The position numbers and the translations under genes are program-made. A stretch of 64,000 bases of DNA. It comes from Acanthochlamys bracteata. Its lineage: Eukaryota > Streptophyta > Magnoliopsida > Pandanales > Velloziaceae. The notes under the pieces were generated by a model, which was given only the letters and a program-made list of their open reading frames with translations, was not told the DNA's origin and ran no database searches. Location: assembly GCA_019914995.1 (NCBI GenBank), contig CM034136.1, positions 7,265,787 to 7,329,786 of the forward strand, given 5' to 3'. This document shows positions 23,528-35,395 of the stretch, piece after piece (positions within the stretch are counted from its first letter, which is position 1; every line of letters starts with the position of its first letter).

Positions 23528-23697
23528 ATATTTTTTTTTTTAAAACGATTTTATATTTTTTATTTAAAAAATAATAATAAATATATTTAATAAAAAATAT
23601 TTTAATATAAATTTTTAATATTATAAAAATTATATTAAAATATATAATTAAAAATTAGAAAACTATTTTTGAATAATCAATGCCCAAAACGCCCCCT
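23528..23697 (+). mobile_element. MITE-like element, family A (partial)
   Basis: An A/T-only core closes with tgcccaaaacgcccc, the family A terminus. The 5' end is missing or eroded. Confidence 0.45.
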
Positions 23698-26600
23698 TCT
23701 TCTTGCCATCTCTTCTCAACCGCGCGCTCCACTTCGACCACTCTATTCCATATCCACCGCCGTAACAGTCCAGATTTCTCATGCAGGAGCTTCTAGGATG
23801 AGATTTCTCATTTATCTGAAAATTTTATCCTGTTCTGAGCCCTATGGAGTAGAGCAAGTGCAATCCTCATTTAGTGAGGGCAGGATACATGCAATCTATA
23901 ATTCTAGCTGATGTACTACTACTGCATTCATGGTATCATACAATTCACAAGGAAAGATTAAAAAAAGAAACAGAAAAACAAAGGCAGAGAATTCTTACTC
24001 AAAACAGAAGTAAAGGGAAATGATGTACTTTGTGTTCATATCGCACAACTCCTTCCTGCTGTGTTTTCTGCACTAAGTTTTATACAAGCATTGCAATACG
24101 GGTATGAAGAGTGTTGTTTATTGCACTATATTTGTATAGCCTTTCAATACTGGATATGAAGAGTGTTTTACATCGCTTGAAAAAGCAAGATGTAGAACTT
24201 CATAGGATGTTATGTAAAGAATAAAGCAATCTTCAACTTGTTGAAGATGAAAGAAAAAAAACCCTCATTGTTTGGTAAATAGCTTAAGTGACCAACTGAT
24301 ATAAGAGCTACTCTCTAGCTACACTCTTATCTTTCAGAGTCTATTTGGAGGGGGGGTTCTTTGATTAGCTCTATATGCTACAACTTCCTATTGTTATTCT
24401 ATGTGTACATATAATTATCCCTAGTTCTGCATTAGTGTTACCACTTTATGCAATTGCTATACGTAAATTTGTGATCCTAGTTGTAACATTTTAAAAGCTT
24501 CATCTTTCTGGAAGGTTTTCTTTCTTCTTTTGTTTCTTTATGGTTGTGCATGCTAAGCATTGCTGCCTTCTCCATGGATTTGGATGCCTGGTTAATTGTT
24601 CATTGACAAGGTTTCTAGTTTGTGAATTCTGATGAAAGATCAACTTGTGCTGTTCTAGATCATATTATATAAGGTATTCAGTTTGCATATTTGGATCTTA
24701 ACTGAGAGTTACGCCATCTTTATATTTTACTTCAGCGAGTGAAAATGTGTGTGTAATTACTAATCCAAAATTTATTTTACGTATTTTAATTACTAATCCA
24801 AACTCTATTTTTATTTAAATTTTATTTTTTATCATTTTTTCTATAAATTAAATTTTACAAACTCAATTTCATATAACTAAAATATTGTCGGAGTAGAAAA
24901 AAATCCTTCCTGTCCAAGAGGTACATAACTAGTATACTCGTACTAGTACCGAAGAGTTAAATTGTATTTTGCACGGCGACAAGAGAGTAAAAACAGTTTT
25001 TACAATTTTTCTTGTCATCATATCATATATTACATATATTTATATATTATGCATGTCAAATCAAAATGTGTGTGTAAAGTGAGAGAGAGGTTAATAATCA
25101 GTCTGGGTTAGTTCGGTCATTCATGATATGTATCTATGGTGATATGATAAGCACATTATTAATATTCGTGGTGTATGTATGTATATAAAGTTGGAATAGA
25201 TGGATTGACGTTGGGGCCAATCAATGAATCTCGGGGCATATTTTAAATGTTCAAATTTATTTTTTTAAATTAAAATTCTAAATAATATATATATTTTATT
25301 TTAAAAATTATTTTCAACTTATTTTAAAATTTTATTTTTTATTTTCGTAAAGCTCACTTACACGCATTTGATATACAATCTTATTAGAAGCAAACGATCA
25401 GTTAAAATATAAGGTAGGTGTAAAGGCTATATTTGGAAAGTTTTTCTTTCCAAATTTTTTATTTTATATTTTTTAATAAAGTTTTTAAAATATATTATAA
25501 AATTTTTTAAAAATATTTATAATACAAAAAATTCTATATCATAAAATCTTTTTATTAGTTATTTTTTTATTTTTTTAAATAAAAAATATATAGTTTATTT
25601 TTAAAAATTTTGAAAATATATTTTTTTAAAAACTACTTTTCAATAAGCACTCCCAACATCTCCAAATTAATATGGAAAAAGCTCATAACAAAGGATCATG
25701 CATCATCACATAGTGAGAAAACTTCAAATCAAATTGAAGTTTTTGTTGCAGGATTGCATGCAGGTTTAAAGCCACCCACGAGGTAGGAGCGCATTGATGG
25801 CCCACTAGAGATTTGAAGAGGATCATTCTATGGATCGATACCTTGGTTTTGCCTGTGCTTTCCGATCAGGTCGCGCGCTTTATCCGGGAGTTTCTCCGCA
25901 TGTGTGTAGGTGAATGCTCTCTGTAGGCTAGCAGCTTCATTAGCTTGGTTTGGCTCTTGCTAGCCTAGTGCATGCACTGCGTGTGTGTACCTTTTGCATC
26001 TGCATCCATTGATGGATGGATGGATTTCATCATCATATCTAATGAATGATCATTAAGCAAGAAAGACATCTTTGAATATACCATACATACGTACGTTAGA
26101 CGATGGATGGCATTCGTCGGAGATATTAATCATGGATCGATATATAATGTATACACATACGATGTTGAATTGAATTCTCAATGTAAAATTTAAAACTGAT
26201 ATTCTTCTTGTCCTGGTGCTGGTGGACATCCGTGTATTTCAGATATACATCAATGTCTCCATCTACCCATCCATCGATATCGACACAGTACGTCCTTCGC
26301 CTGTCTCCTCCTTCTGCATGCATACGTACCTTGCTCTCTGCGATCCCTCTCACCCCCAGCTCATCGCTCGACGTGACCTTCTCTCTCTCTCAATTATCAG
26401 TCTTCTTTTCTTTCGTATTTTTTGGCATGTTTTAAAAGCAAAAAATATCTTTCAAATTTTAAGTTCTGTTTTAATTATTATATCAAATTTGTTTCAGTTT
26501 TCATATAAAATTTAATTTTTATACAAGAAAAGAAAACAACATATATACGTATAATAGTGATGATCACAAGAAAATTAAGCAACAGGTACGTAGCTAACTG

Positions 26601-27669
26601 CAGGGAGTGGCGAATTCATCAGCTGCACGCAGCAGGTAAATTGCTTACATGCATGCTGATCTCAACGTCAAGCAGTTCGTATGTATTAATTGTCTGTGAT
26701 CAACAAAAACACAACCTTAAATACAGATTATGATCGAGATACGTATATAGAGAATATATTTAATTTATGTGCATAAATATATACAATTGTGTAATTTGAA
26801 GGTTGCTTGCTCAGAACGCAACAGAACCCTCTCATCATCAAATTACAGGCCTTATTTCATGGCCGTCTTCCCTGTCTTGTTCGTATCTTCTTGGGATTTA
26901 CCATTAATATATTATATATATATTGCCATCTTTGGAAGGTTCTCTTCTTTGCTTTTGCTTTTCTTTAGCTTCATCAACTAGCTAGCTAGCAGCAAGCGTC
27001 AATGGCAAACATGGCCTATGTCACCGTGACTGTTCATGCCCGTTGCGCGACCAACCCTTTTGTTTGTTTTTTTCCACTCGCTCACACTGATTGCATTCTC
27101 TGACGACAACACTTCATTCTATACATATAGGGATCTTCATTCTTCCATTTGTAAGTTTTGAAATATTATTAATTGGTGTCGCACCATTAATTAAACATAT
27201 ATAGGATCATATGCTCATGCTTAAAAAATTGACAAATTTTTGTAATTAACATCTCTCACTGCGCATAACGATTTCATCATTCACTCAATGTATGTAAGTT
27301 AGCTATTAGGCTCACCAAATTAGAATTCACTTAATCCGAACCAAATTGAGTTTTTGTCTCACATTCAGATTAGCTAGTTTGTTTTTCAATTGAATAACAT
27401 CCGGTACTTCTATAATAGTAATTCAGATATACATAGCCTACCAAGCTAGTCTATTTTTTATTCGAGCCTATCAAACTCTACCCGCTACTAATTTGGATTC
27501 ATGCTAATTTGGAGTTTCAACAACATATATAGCTAGATTGAGATTATAAAAGAAAAGAATAATGTTTAACATTATAGATAACATATGCTTACAGCTGCAA
27601 AATAAAAAAACATCACCAACCCTATTAATTTTAAACCCACCAACTCCTCCTCCGGCAGTCTTCATCGTC
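23698..27669. other. Long gene-poor region upstream of MIR172
   Basis: The region is AT-rich. 24077-24190 holds two loosely similar ~55-base units around 'atgaagagtgtt'. 25428-25671 is a MITE. CT/AG-rich tracts and many GTAC/GCATGC motifs occur at 25.9-27.0 kb. Short frames at 23669, 26126 and 26216 look like chance. Distal promoter sequence of MIR172 may lie here. Confidence 0.5.
25428..25671 (-). mobile_element. MITE-like element, family A, inverted
   Basis: It closes with tcaataagcactcccaacatc, the reverse complement of the family A opening (gttgggagtgcttattga). The core is A/T-only. Confidence 0.5.
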
Positions 27670-27677
27670 TATAAATA
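27670..27677 (+). promoter_or_regulatory. TATA box of the MIR172 primary transcript
   Basis: A perfect TATAAATA lies 374 bases upstream of the hairpin in a CT-rich setting. A transcription start near 27.70 kb would be expected. The start itself is inferred. Confidence 0.55.
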
Positions 27678-28043
27678 AGTCTCCACTCCTCATCGTTCTT
27701 CCTAAAGCTATCTATAAGCTCCCTGTTTCAGTTCTACACATGCTTGCTGCCCTCTTAACTTCTCTTCAAACTATCTTACTTTGTCCTGTTTTTAGAATGC
27801 ATGGCTTCTATAGCTAGCTTCAGCTTAATTAAACCGACGACAACAAGAAGAGGATGCTTTATTATTCTTTATAGCTAGCAAGCTTCTCGGTTTCTTGCTT
27901 TCTTCTTTTGAAAACTTAGATCTACCAAAAAGAAGATAACATTAGATTTGCTGTAGCTACTCATAGGGCAAGCTTAATTGTTTGAGATAGAAGCTGATGA
28001 CAGTGTCTGTAAACGATCGATCGGTTTAATGCAGTCATCGTTT

Positions 28044-28201
28044 GCTGCTGTGGCATTATCAAGATTCACACGTACACAAGCAATGCTTTCATTTTCATTC
28101 TAATCCTTCCATGCATATGGTTTGATCGTATGCATGTATATATGATGAAGCTTAGCTTTATACTCAGTGTACGTATGAGAATCTTGATGATGCTGCATCG
28201 G
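28044..28201 (+). ncRNA. MIR172: MIR172 precursor hairpin
   Basis: The 3' arm carries the canonical miR172 sequence (AGAATCTTGATGATGCTGCA plus T) at 28178-28198. The 5' arm, 28050-28070, begins GTGGCATTATCAAGATTCAC and pairs with it almost throughout, with a few G-U pairs and one A/A mismatch. If the star is taken as 28050-28070, the duplex has exact 2-nt 3' overhangs on both ends, as Dicer-like processing requires. The stem continues outside the duplex (GCTG...CGGC), and the loop is about 107 nt, long but usual for this family. miR172 represses AP2-type factors (AP2, TOE, SMZ) to promote flowering and the adult phase. Possible introns downstream are hinted at by TTTGCAG|GT motifs near 28.30 and 28.55 kb. 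Confidence 0.96.
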
Positions 28202-29803
28202 CAATATATGACTAATTTAGTGCTTCAATTCTTTGATCCAACTAGTTACTTATTCCGTCTGCCTCCGTCGATCGGCAATATATACCGAGTAATTTGCAGG
28301 TAACTCGATCGAACCTGATATAACAATCTTGTTTTTTATTATCTTTTGCTGATCATAGTGATAGATAATTTGTTTCTCTGTTTGATCTTTTGATGGATTC
28401 AGAAGGCATGAAACTGCAAAGTAAGGTTTTATTCTACGTAAAAGAAGCATTAAGATATACATAGATAGCTATACCATTACACATATAGCATGCATGTTTT
28501 CGTTTGATCTAATCGATATATAACAACTCACCTGTCGAAACTTTGCAGGTTATATAGAGTTCTTCTACAGACGCCTCTTGCTTTCATCAGTTAATTTGGC
28601 AAAAACAAGATCATCATATCACTGATGCATGAATCATGTACGTATACATGTTTTGCTGCAGCGAAAAAAACATCAATGTAATATGCGAATCTCTTTAAAC
28701 TTTGATTGATCTGTAAGTAAGTACTGTTTGATTTAAAATGAAAGTGTTTGATCTATTGAATAATTAAAATGGAGCCACTCTGTTCTTCTTGTTGTTGGGT
28801 GGTGTTGATAATAAAATTTTAAATAATCAGTGAGTTTTTATATGTAAATATGGATCTACCTTTTATGAAATGACCATTAATTTAACCTTGGCAGATGAAA
28901 TCTTGGAGTACTACTTGATTTAGTTCATTTTTTTTTTTCTACCATTAATTTGCAGCATTTACTAAGCTTTATTTAAGCTTATATATTACACTACATACAT
29001 GTTTCACTTGCATTTCTGGGCATTTTTTATAATACGGACATCGGTATGGGCCGGCCTTTTAAGATTGGGTCATAAAGATATCTTAAAGAAATTCTTCGGG
29101 GCCCAAATTACACCAGCCAACCTGTGAGAGAATTTTTTTGTTTGTTAGAATGTGACATCAACACAAGAACATTCTCTTTTTCACTCAAATTTTTATTTAT
29201 TTTTTTAAGAAATTTTTTTTATGTATTTATATAATTTTTTTAATTTATAAAGTATAAACATCATAAAATTTAATGTTGTATTTATTTTATTATTTTTTAA
29301 CAAAAAAAGATCTCATATAAAAAAAAATTAAAGATATATTTGGTTCTAAAAAATCTACTTTTAAAAGATAATCCAAAATATTTATTAATCAATTAATTAC
29401 GATGTCATTCTTTGAAAACTACTATGTTCTTTGTTCCGGCCATGACCTTCCAGACATGCCTATACGAGGTAGATATATGGATCGCTTAAAACACATACAG
29501 TTTATGCTTTTATCTAACACTGTAAATAAGTAATAAAAATAACAATAGTTTATAACGTAATTTTTTTTTACAATATTATAAAAAAATAATTAAAAAAGTA
29601 ACTAAAAAATTAGAAAGAAAAAGAATTGACTTTTGAGCACTCTATAGCACCATCTAAGACTATCGAATTTTTTTGAGATTGTTTAAAATAAAATATATTC
29701 GGTGAATTTTTTTCCTAACATACTGTAAATGATTTTATGAAAAATAAAAAAATAAAAAATGGTATGAAATAAATTAGCATAAGAATTGCTAACATTAATT
29801 AAG

Positions 29804-30042
29804 GAAGCGTTTAGAAGTGCTTATAAAATAAAATTTTTTTAAAATAAAAAATATTTTTTAAAAAAATATATTTTTATTTTTTATTTTTAAAAATATAAAA
29901 ATATATAATAAAAAAATTTTATTATGTAAAATTTTGCTACATATTTTAAAATTTTAAATTAATTTATAAATATTTATAAAATATATATATAAAAATAAAA
30001 ATTAAAAATTAATATTTGAAAAACACTAAGCCAAATGGGCTC
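29804..30042 (+). mobile_element. MITE-like element, family A
   Basis: It opens gaagcgtttagaagtgcttat and closes aacactaagccaaatgggc with a pure A/T core. The ends form the same imperfect inverted repeat as the copy at 31.1 kb. Confidence 0.6.
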
Positions 30043-31086
30043 AAACCAAGGTCCTTGAAAGTTACAACGAAAGAAAATTATAACTTACATATTTATAATG
30101 CAAATATAAAATTGGGACAAATTTCTTAAATGCAAATCTTATTTGACTGCACGTTCTGGTATGATGATTGTGGTCACATTTATGCCGAATGTAAATTTCG
30201 ATTTCGACTAGATCACAAATAAACCCTATTCAATCTCATTCAAAATTTAAAATTACAACAAAATTATCAAAATTTAATATTAAAATTTGGCAACTGCCAA
30301 ATTCATAAGTTAGAAACTATATTGCAAAATAGAAGTTTGCTAATAAAGATTTATGTCGAACTGTTATGCAATTTGTTTTTATTTAGGTTTCTTTTTCTGC
30401 ACAGGTTGTAAGTTATCTGATCTGTTTGACCATTGACTGCGGTTAACCGGTCCCGGTGACCGGCAACCGGTTTCCTCGATTCTTGCTGGCCCACTTAAAG
30501 TTACTCAGTAGTCAAATAATGAAAACGATTAGCTGTACACGCGTGTGCACCGTACGATAGGACTCATTGGACGGCTGTCTATTACCTGGCTTTGGGCCTC
30601 CTTACTGTTCTTGGGCCTTTGAAATAACACCATTGTTTCAATATTTTCAAAACAAGCCCTCTATTATTATTTGTCACCATTTAGCTAGTCATAATCCATG
30701 ATTAATGGAACAATATCTTAACTATTGTGCTTTCAGAAGCTGGAACTTTAACTTATAAACATATTTTGTAAAAGAAGTTTTTAGATAAATCTTAAGACAG
30801 AAATTTTTTCAGTTTAAAAATATATTTAAAATATATATAACTATGTTTTTAATTAAAAACTTTTAAATTGTGTATATTATGTAAATATAAGGCGTAGGGT
30901 TAAAATATTCGGATGATATTTGAAAATTAGGGTGTTTAGTTTTGCATACTAGTTTTTGATATTCAAAGATGGGTCTCGGCTTTTAGCTTCACGTCAACTC
31001 AAAATTAAAACTTGGAGTGAAGAAAAGAAATCAGATTGCTTTATAAAGTTGTTAACATCTAAAAAGCAAACAGAAAAGATCCAACG

Positions 31087-31347
31087 AGGGGCGTTTGGGA
31101 TTGCTTATGAAATGGAGCTTTTATAAAATAAAGGGTATTTTTGTCCTTTTTGAAAAACGAATTTTATTTTTTTTATTTCTAAAAAAATAATAAAAATATG
31201 CAATAAAAAGATCTCACTCCGTAGAATTTTTTTACACTTTCTAAATTTTTAAATAAATTTTTTATATATTTATAAAATATGTATTAAAAAATGTGAAATG
31301 AAGAATTGAAAAGTTGGGTTGGGAGAAAGCAAAGCCAAACACCTCCG
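31087..31347 (+). mobile_element. MITE-like element, family A (best preserved copy)
   Basis: It opens gaggggcgtttgggattgct and closes gcaaagccaaacacctccg. The terminal ~15 bases are inverted repeats (GGGCGTTTGG / CCAAACACCT), and the interior has no ORF. The core reads the same order of motifs as the 4.3 kb copy, including ataataaaaatatg and tagaatttttttacactt. Confidence 0.65.
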
Positions 31348-32284
31348 AAGACCAGTGCCGCCGTACGTTAGCACTTCATGCATTCATTACGTAGTCTCTC
31401 TCTAGCAGCTAGCTAATAAAATCCAAAGAAGATAAAAAAGAAATTTAGTCTTATCATCTTACTGATTCATTGATTCGACATGATCGAATCGATTCTAGTG
31501 TTGATCTTCGAACATTACATACATGCATACATAATTTGTTCAACGCAAAATCTCATGAATGGATCGATGATCGATCCATCTGGTATGCTAAGCTATTCAT
31601 GTGAAACTTAAAATTATATGTACACACAGTGTGTTTTGGCTGATTTCTTCGAAGTTCAGAAGTAGCAACGACTGCTAGTACTACTGCTACTGTCGTAAAG
31701 TGAACGGCTATGAAGTAGAAGAAGAAGATGGGGAGAGTTCTTCTAGGGAGAACACTGTTGCCGACGTCTGCTTAATTTTATTTATTTATTTTTTTATTGG
31801 GAGGGACCGTTTCTGTTTTCAATCTCTGCAAGGGTTCTATTCATCAGGGGCACGCCCGTTCATACGCGATCCATCGGCTTAATTTTTGAACCAACTACGA
31901 CAAAATGTTTGACCGGTCAAAACAACAGCTGGCTGATTTCAGATTCATTATTTATTCCAGCTTCTCTCTACAAACGGTTTCTCTATCTGATTTCATCATC
32001 TCAAAAAATAAAGAAGAAATTCTATTTTTTGTCCTCTGTTGTATAAATTTCAGTTAATTCAACTAAAAAGGCTCTCAATTGGATAAATATAAATATTATT
32101 AGTGTTAACAAAACCCTAAATCCTTTAATAAAAAATATTTGAATCCTGAAGAAAGCAAGCTAATGAAATGTTTTCAGAGTTCGAAAGTGATAGTGTTTTG
32201 TTTGACGGTGGGCCTCTATCTACTGAGCACTGAAGGAAATGGTTTGCATTAGCAATAGCAACAGTTTTCAATTACATCCTCTTC

Positions 32285-32308
32285 AATTCCAATTCCAATT
32301 CCAATTCC
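32285..32308 (+). repeat. (AATTCC)4 microsatellite
   Basis: Four exact copies of AATTCC end 14 bases before the TATA box of the RTFL gene. Confidence 0.9.
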
Positions 32309-32321
32309 AGTTCTTCTTCCT

Positions 32322-32329
32322 TATAAATA
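32322..32329 (+). promoter_or_regulatory. TATA box of the RTFL/DVL gene
   Basis: TATAAATA lies 130 bases before the conserved start codon. Transcription would begin near 32355. Confidence 0.6.
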
Positions 32330-32458
32330 CCCTAAACCCCACTTATCTTCCCACTCGTCATCGATAAATTTCTTTACTCCCCTTGCTTGCTTCAATCTCT
32401 AATACTCGATAGTAAGATTATTTATATAGCTAGCTACATGTACATGGATCATCTATAC

Positions 32459-32770
32459 ATGGATGAGAAGTGGAAGTTATCGAAAAGCAAGAGCAGGAAT
32501 AGCAGCTGCAGAAGATCGTCATCAACAACATCTTCATCATTAGATCATCATCATCATCATCATCATTCAGTGTTGAGGCGATCTGCTAGCGCAGTTGAGC
32601 CGCGCTCGACTACAACAGCAGCCTCAGCGTCGGCGGCCGCGGCATCGAGCTCTTCTGGTGGACGCTCGTTCTCTAGCAGGTGTTCTAGGCTTGTGAAAGA
32701 ACAACGAGCTAAGTTCTACATCATGCGCCGGTGTGTTACTATGTTGATTTGCTGGAGAGATTATGCTTGA
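32459..32770 (+). CDS. ROTUNDIFOLIA-like/DEVIL (RTFL/DVL) small polypeptide
   Basis: The 103-residue protein has the RTF domain at its very end: SRLVKEQRAKFYIMRRCVTM followed by LICWRDYA. This Cys/Arg-rich segment defines plant DVL/RTFL peptides, which sit at the plasma membrane and restrain polar cell proliferation (short, rounded organs when overexpressed). The N-terminal part is low complexity: a Ser/Arg stretch, seven consecutive His (CAT repeats) and an Ala/Ser-rich linker. The start is set at MDEKWKLSKS because that motif is conserved in the longer family members. In-frame ATGs upstream at 32387, 32438 and 32444 would add up to 24 residues. No intron, as expected for the family. Confidence 0.93.
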   Translation: MDEKWKLSKSKSRNSSCRRSSSTTSSSLDHHHHHHHSVLRRSASAVEPRSTTTAASASAAAASSSSGGRSFSSRCSRLVKEQRAKFYIMRRCVTMLICWRDYA

Positions 32771-35395
32771 AATTCCATTATATATAAGTTAAATCTCAAT
32801 GAAAAGATCGAAAATTATTGTGCTTTTCTTTCTTTCTGTGAGATGGTCCGGTTAAAAATCTTCAGCCGTCCAAGGAGAAAGAAAAGGGTATTAAGTTTTG
32901 TTTCTGATCTCACCAACAGCAGAGCTTCACGTGATCATTAACAGTTCTCGGAAGAAGAGGAAGAACAGAAGAAGAGTTTCAGATAAATATTGAGCTTTTT
33001 CTTCTCTGTTTAAATGAACTTATGGTTCTTTTGATTATTGTTGTTTTGTAAATAGATGATGATCAATCTTGTCTAGTTAGTTAGATTCTGTTATATGCTT
33101 TTCGAGAGCAATTTTGGAATGATCTCTCCAGTTCTGTTGATGGAGATCGTTGATCATGTTTATTGTTTCTCTGCTGCATGTATAACAGATCCATTTATAA
33201 TATATTTACTACATAGAATTCAAAGAAAAAACACCAAGTTACTAATTTCTTCTGAAATTTTGGTTGATAAGAGATTGACTAGACAAGAAGAGATGGGTTC
33301 ATGCGGAATCTAATGGAAAGAAGAAGATGAAGCTTAGTGGGTATGAATGAAGGAACGAACGGGAGGCACTGTAGGTCTGGCACTTGTGGCATGACTGACA
33401 CATTGATAATTGTTTATTTTTACCTCCTTTGATTGATTCCTTTGGTTTCCTTTCCTAACCGAGCTCTCTGTTCTCGATTATTATTGTTTATTATTTACTT
33501 AGTTATCCTAAAATTAACATGTTCATGTAGTGGTAGTAGTGATTTATGTATTAAACAAAAAAAAAGAAATGTTACTGGTTTGGGGAGTGGGGAAAGAATT
33601 GAATGAAAGAGGAACCAGAGAACGTGAAGCTGGGGCCTGTTGGGGTAGGGCAAAGGGGGCGGCACTGCTTCAGTGCACTGCAGGCACTGAAAACACAGTG
33701 GACTGGCCCCCATCTTTCTCATCTCTCTTCTTTCCTTCACTTAATATTTCATTTCGTTCGAACAATATATTTTAACACATTCACCACAACAGTGTTTATA
33801 TATAATATTGACAAGATCTGGAGTTGAATTATTATACTGCCACGAAGAAAAAGAAGAAGAAGAAACACAGATAGCTAGCTGGATTCCTAGAGACGCATAT
33901 AAATCAAAGAGTTCTGTAATCTCTACATGTTCTTTTCATACTTGCTTTATATTTCCTTCATTCTCTTGCTTGCTTTTTTTTTTATTAGATTGGAGAGAAG
34001 GTTGGATTTTGAGTTAGAATGAAATCAAACTAATCTCCATTTGTTTAGGCTTCGTTCTTATAACAGAATAGTTAGTTATTAGCTTCAATTATAGAATAGA
34101 GACATTAGAAGCACAAACAACACATTCAGATTTGTATAATAACAACAGAAACAAAGTCAATGAGAAAAAAAATTAGTAGTGCTAATGTCAACTTTAGTCA
34201 TGCATTATCAACCCCTAACAACCCTACATCAATAAGTAACTACCAATACATGTAACAATTAAGATAACCAACTAACAAAAAACCCTTTTAATGGAAAAAC
34301 TTTTCTATACAGCCCAGTGGGCCCATCTCAAAAAGGCCCATTAATGACTGCACGTGTGGCAGGGCCTAGATTTTAGAAAAAAGCGTGCGAGGCGGGATGC
34401 GCACCTAACAACCGGACCCAAATGCTGCCGACGTGACCGAACCATCATCGTTGGGTCCACGTAAGGTTGAACTTCTACTAGGCTTCACGTGGACTACATG
34501 GCCCAGGTTTAACCCAGTAGCTACTAGAGTCCAAGATTGTTCTGTAGCTTTGCTGGGGCGCATCTGGTCAAAGGTTACATCGCCACGTTTGCAGGGTCCC
34601 ACGTCGATAAGCAACGTTTCTTCTTTTTCCACGTCTAATTCGTCGTGACATTGTGCCTTTTGTATCTTTATGTGGGGTCATAGTCACGTGATATAGGCCA
34701 ACAACTGAGCAGGTAGCATTTGGGCCTAAGATTTGTTGGACTAAAATTTTATCGGGCGCATAGTTAATTGGGCCTACAGTACTATCGTTTTTTGACCTGT
34801 TCAGTAACTAGAGGAAAGCTGACCAAATTCTTTTACATATTTGCCAATTTTTCAATTATATACTTTTGATTTGTTTTGATTCATTCCCAATTTTTGTAAA
34901 TGACATAATTAGCTACTCTATTCATCAAGGTGTTTACTATAACAATATTAAATTTTGATAATGTTTTGTATATAATTTTAAAATTTTTTGATTCAGTAAG
35001 ACATATATCTGAGATACACAATAACTAAAAGTTATTGAACAAACTAATTAAAAATTATTAATTAATTGAGAAAAAATAAAGCTATTTACTTTTAAATATA
35101 CGAAAAAATATCAACGTTGAGATGCAAATAATGTATCCATACAAAATATTTGAAGTTTTCTTTAACATACACAGAAGAATGAAAAGGTGCAGTACAACTC
35201 TCTAAAAAGTCAGACTTGTACTGCATGCAAATGCCAGATTAAACAAATTAAAAATTTTAACCAAATCAAGAGTAAATTGTGTTTTTATTATTTATTCACT
35301 TGATCGTGATGTAAACTAAGCACAGCTCATGTATCAAAGCCCTTGCTTCGCATAACAACCAAAAACAAACAAGAACCAATTTTGTTGCACCTGCG
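32771..35395. other. Intergenic between RTFL and ZIP genes
   Basis: No gene is recognised. Noted items are a four-run G-quadruplex motif (33632-33659), CACGTG-type sites around 34.35-34.69 kb, and AT-rich DNA at 34.8-35.1 kb. 35.1-35.4 kb is the ZIP promoter, which is partly duplicated at 37.3-37.5 kb. Confidence 0.5.
33632..33659 (+). other. G-quadruplex motif
   Basis: G-runs of 4, 4, 3 and 5 are separated by loops of 6, 2 and 4 bases, satisfying the G3+N1-7 rule in otherwise AT-rich DNA. No gene overlaps it. Confidence 0.55.

Larger units (their letters stand above)
28202..32321. other. Gene-free stretch with MITEs
   Basis: Mostly AT-rich. Two family A elements (29804-30042 and 31087-31347) are listed separately, and an A/T-only block lies at 29170-29350. 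A short frame at 31700-31882 has no support. MIR172 transcript 3' sequence probably covers the first few hundred bases. Confidence 0.5.

Noticed and set aside
23669..23911. 80-codon frame as exon 1 of an organelle protein
   Set aside because: It begins inside a MITE end and has no second exon I can support.
26126..26515. Overlapping small frames in the 26 kb CT-rich tract
   Set aside because: Both strands are open only because of simple-sequence composition; no conserved motif.
34405..34648. Overlapping frames on both strands at 34.4-34.6 kb
   Set aside because: The GC-richer stretch with G-box-like sites gives open frames by chance; neither resembles a protein family.
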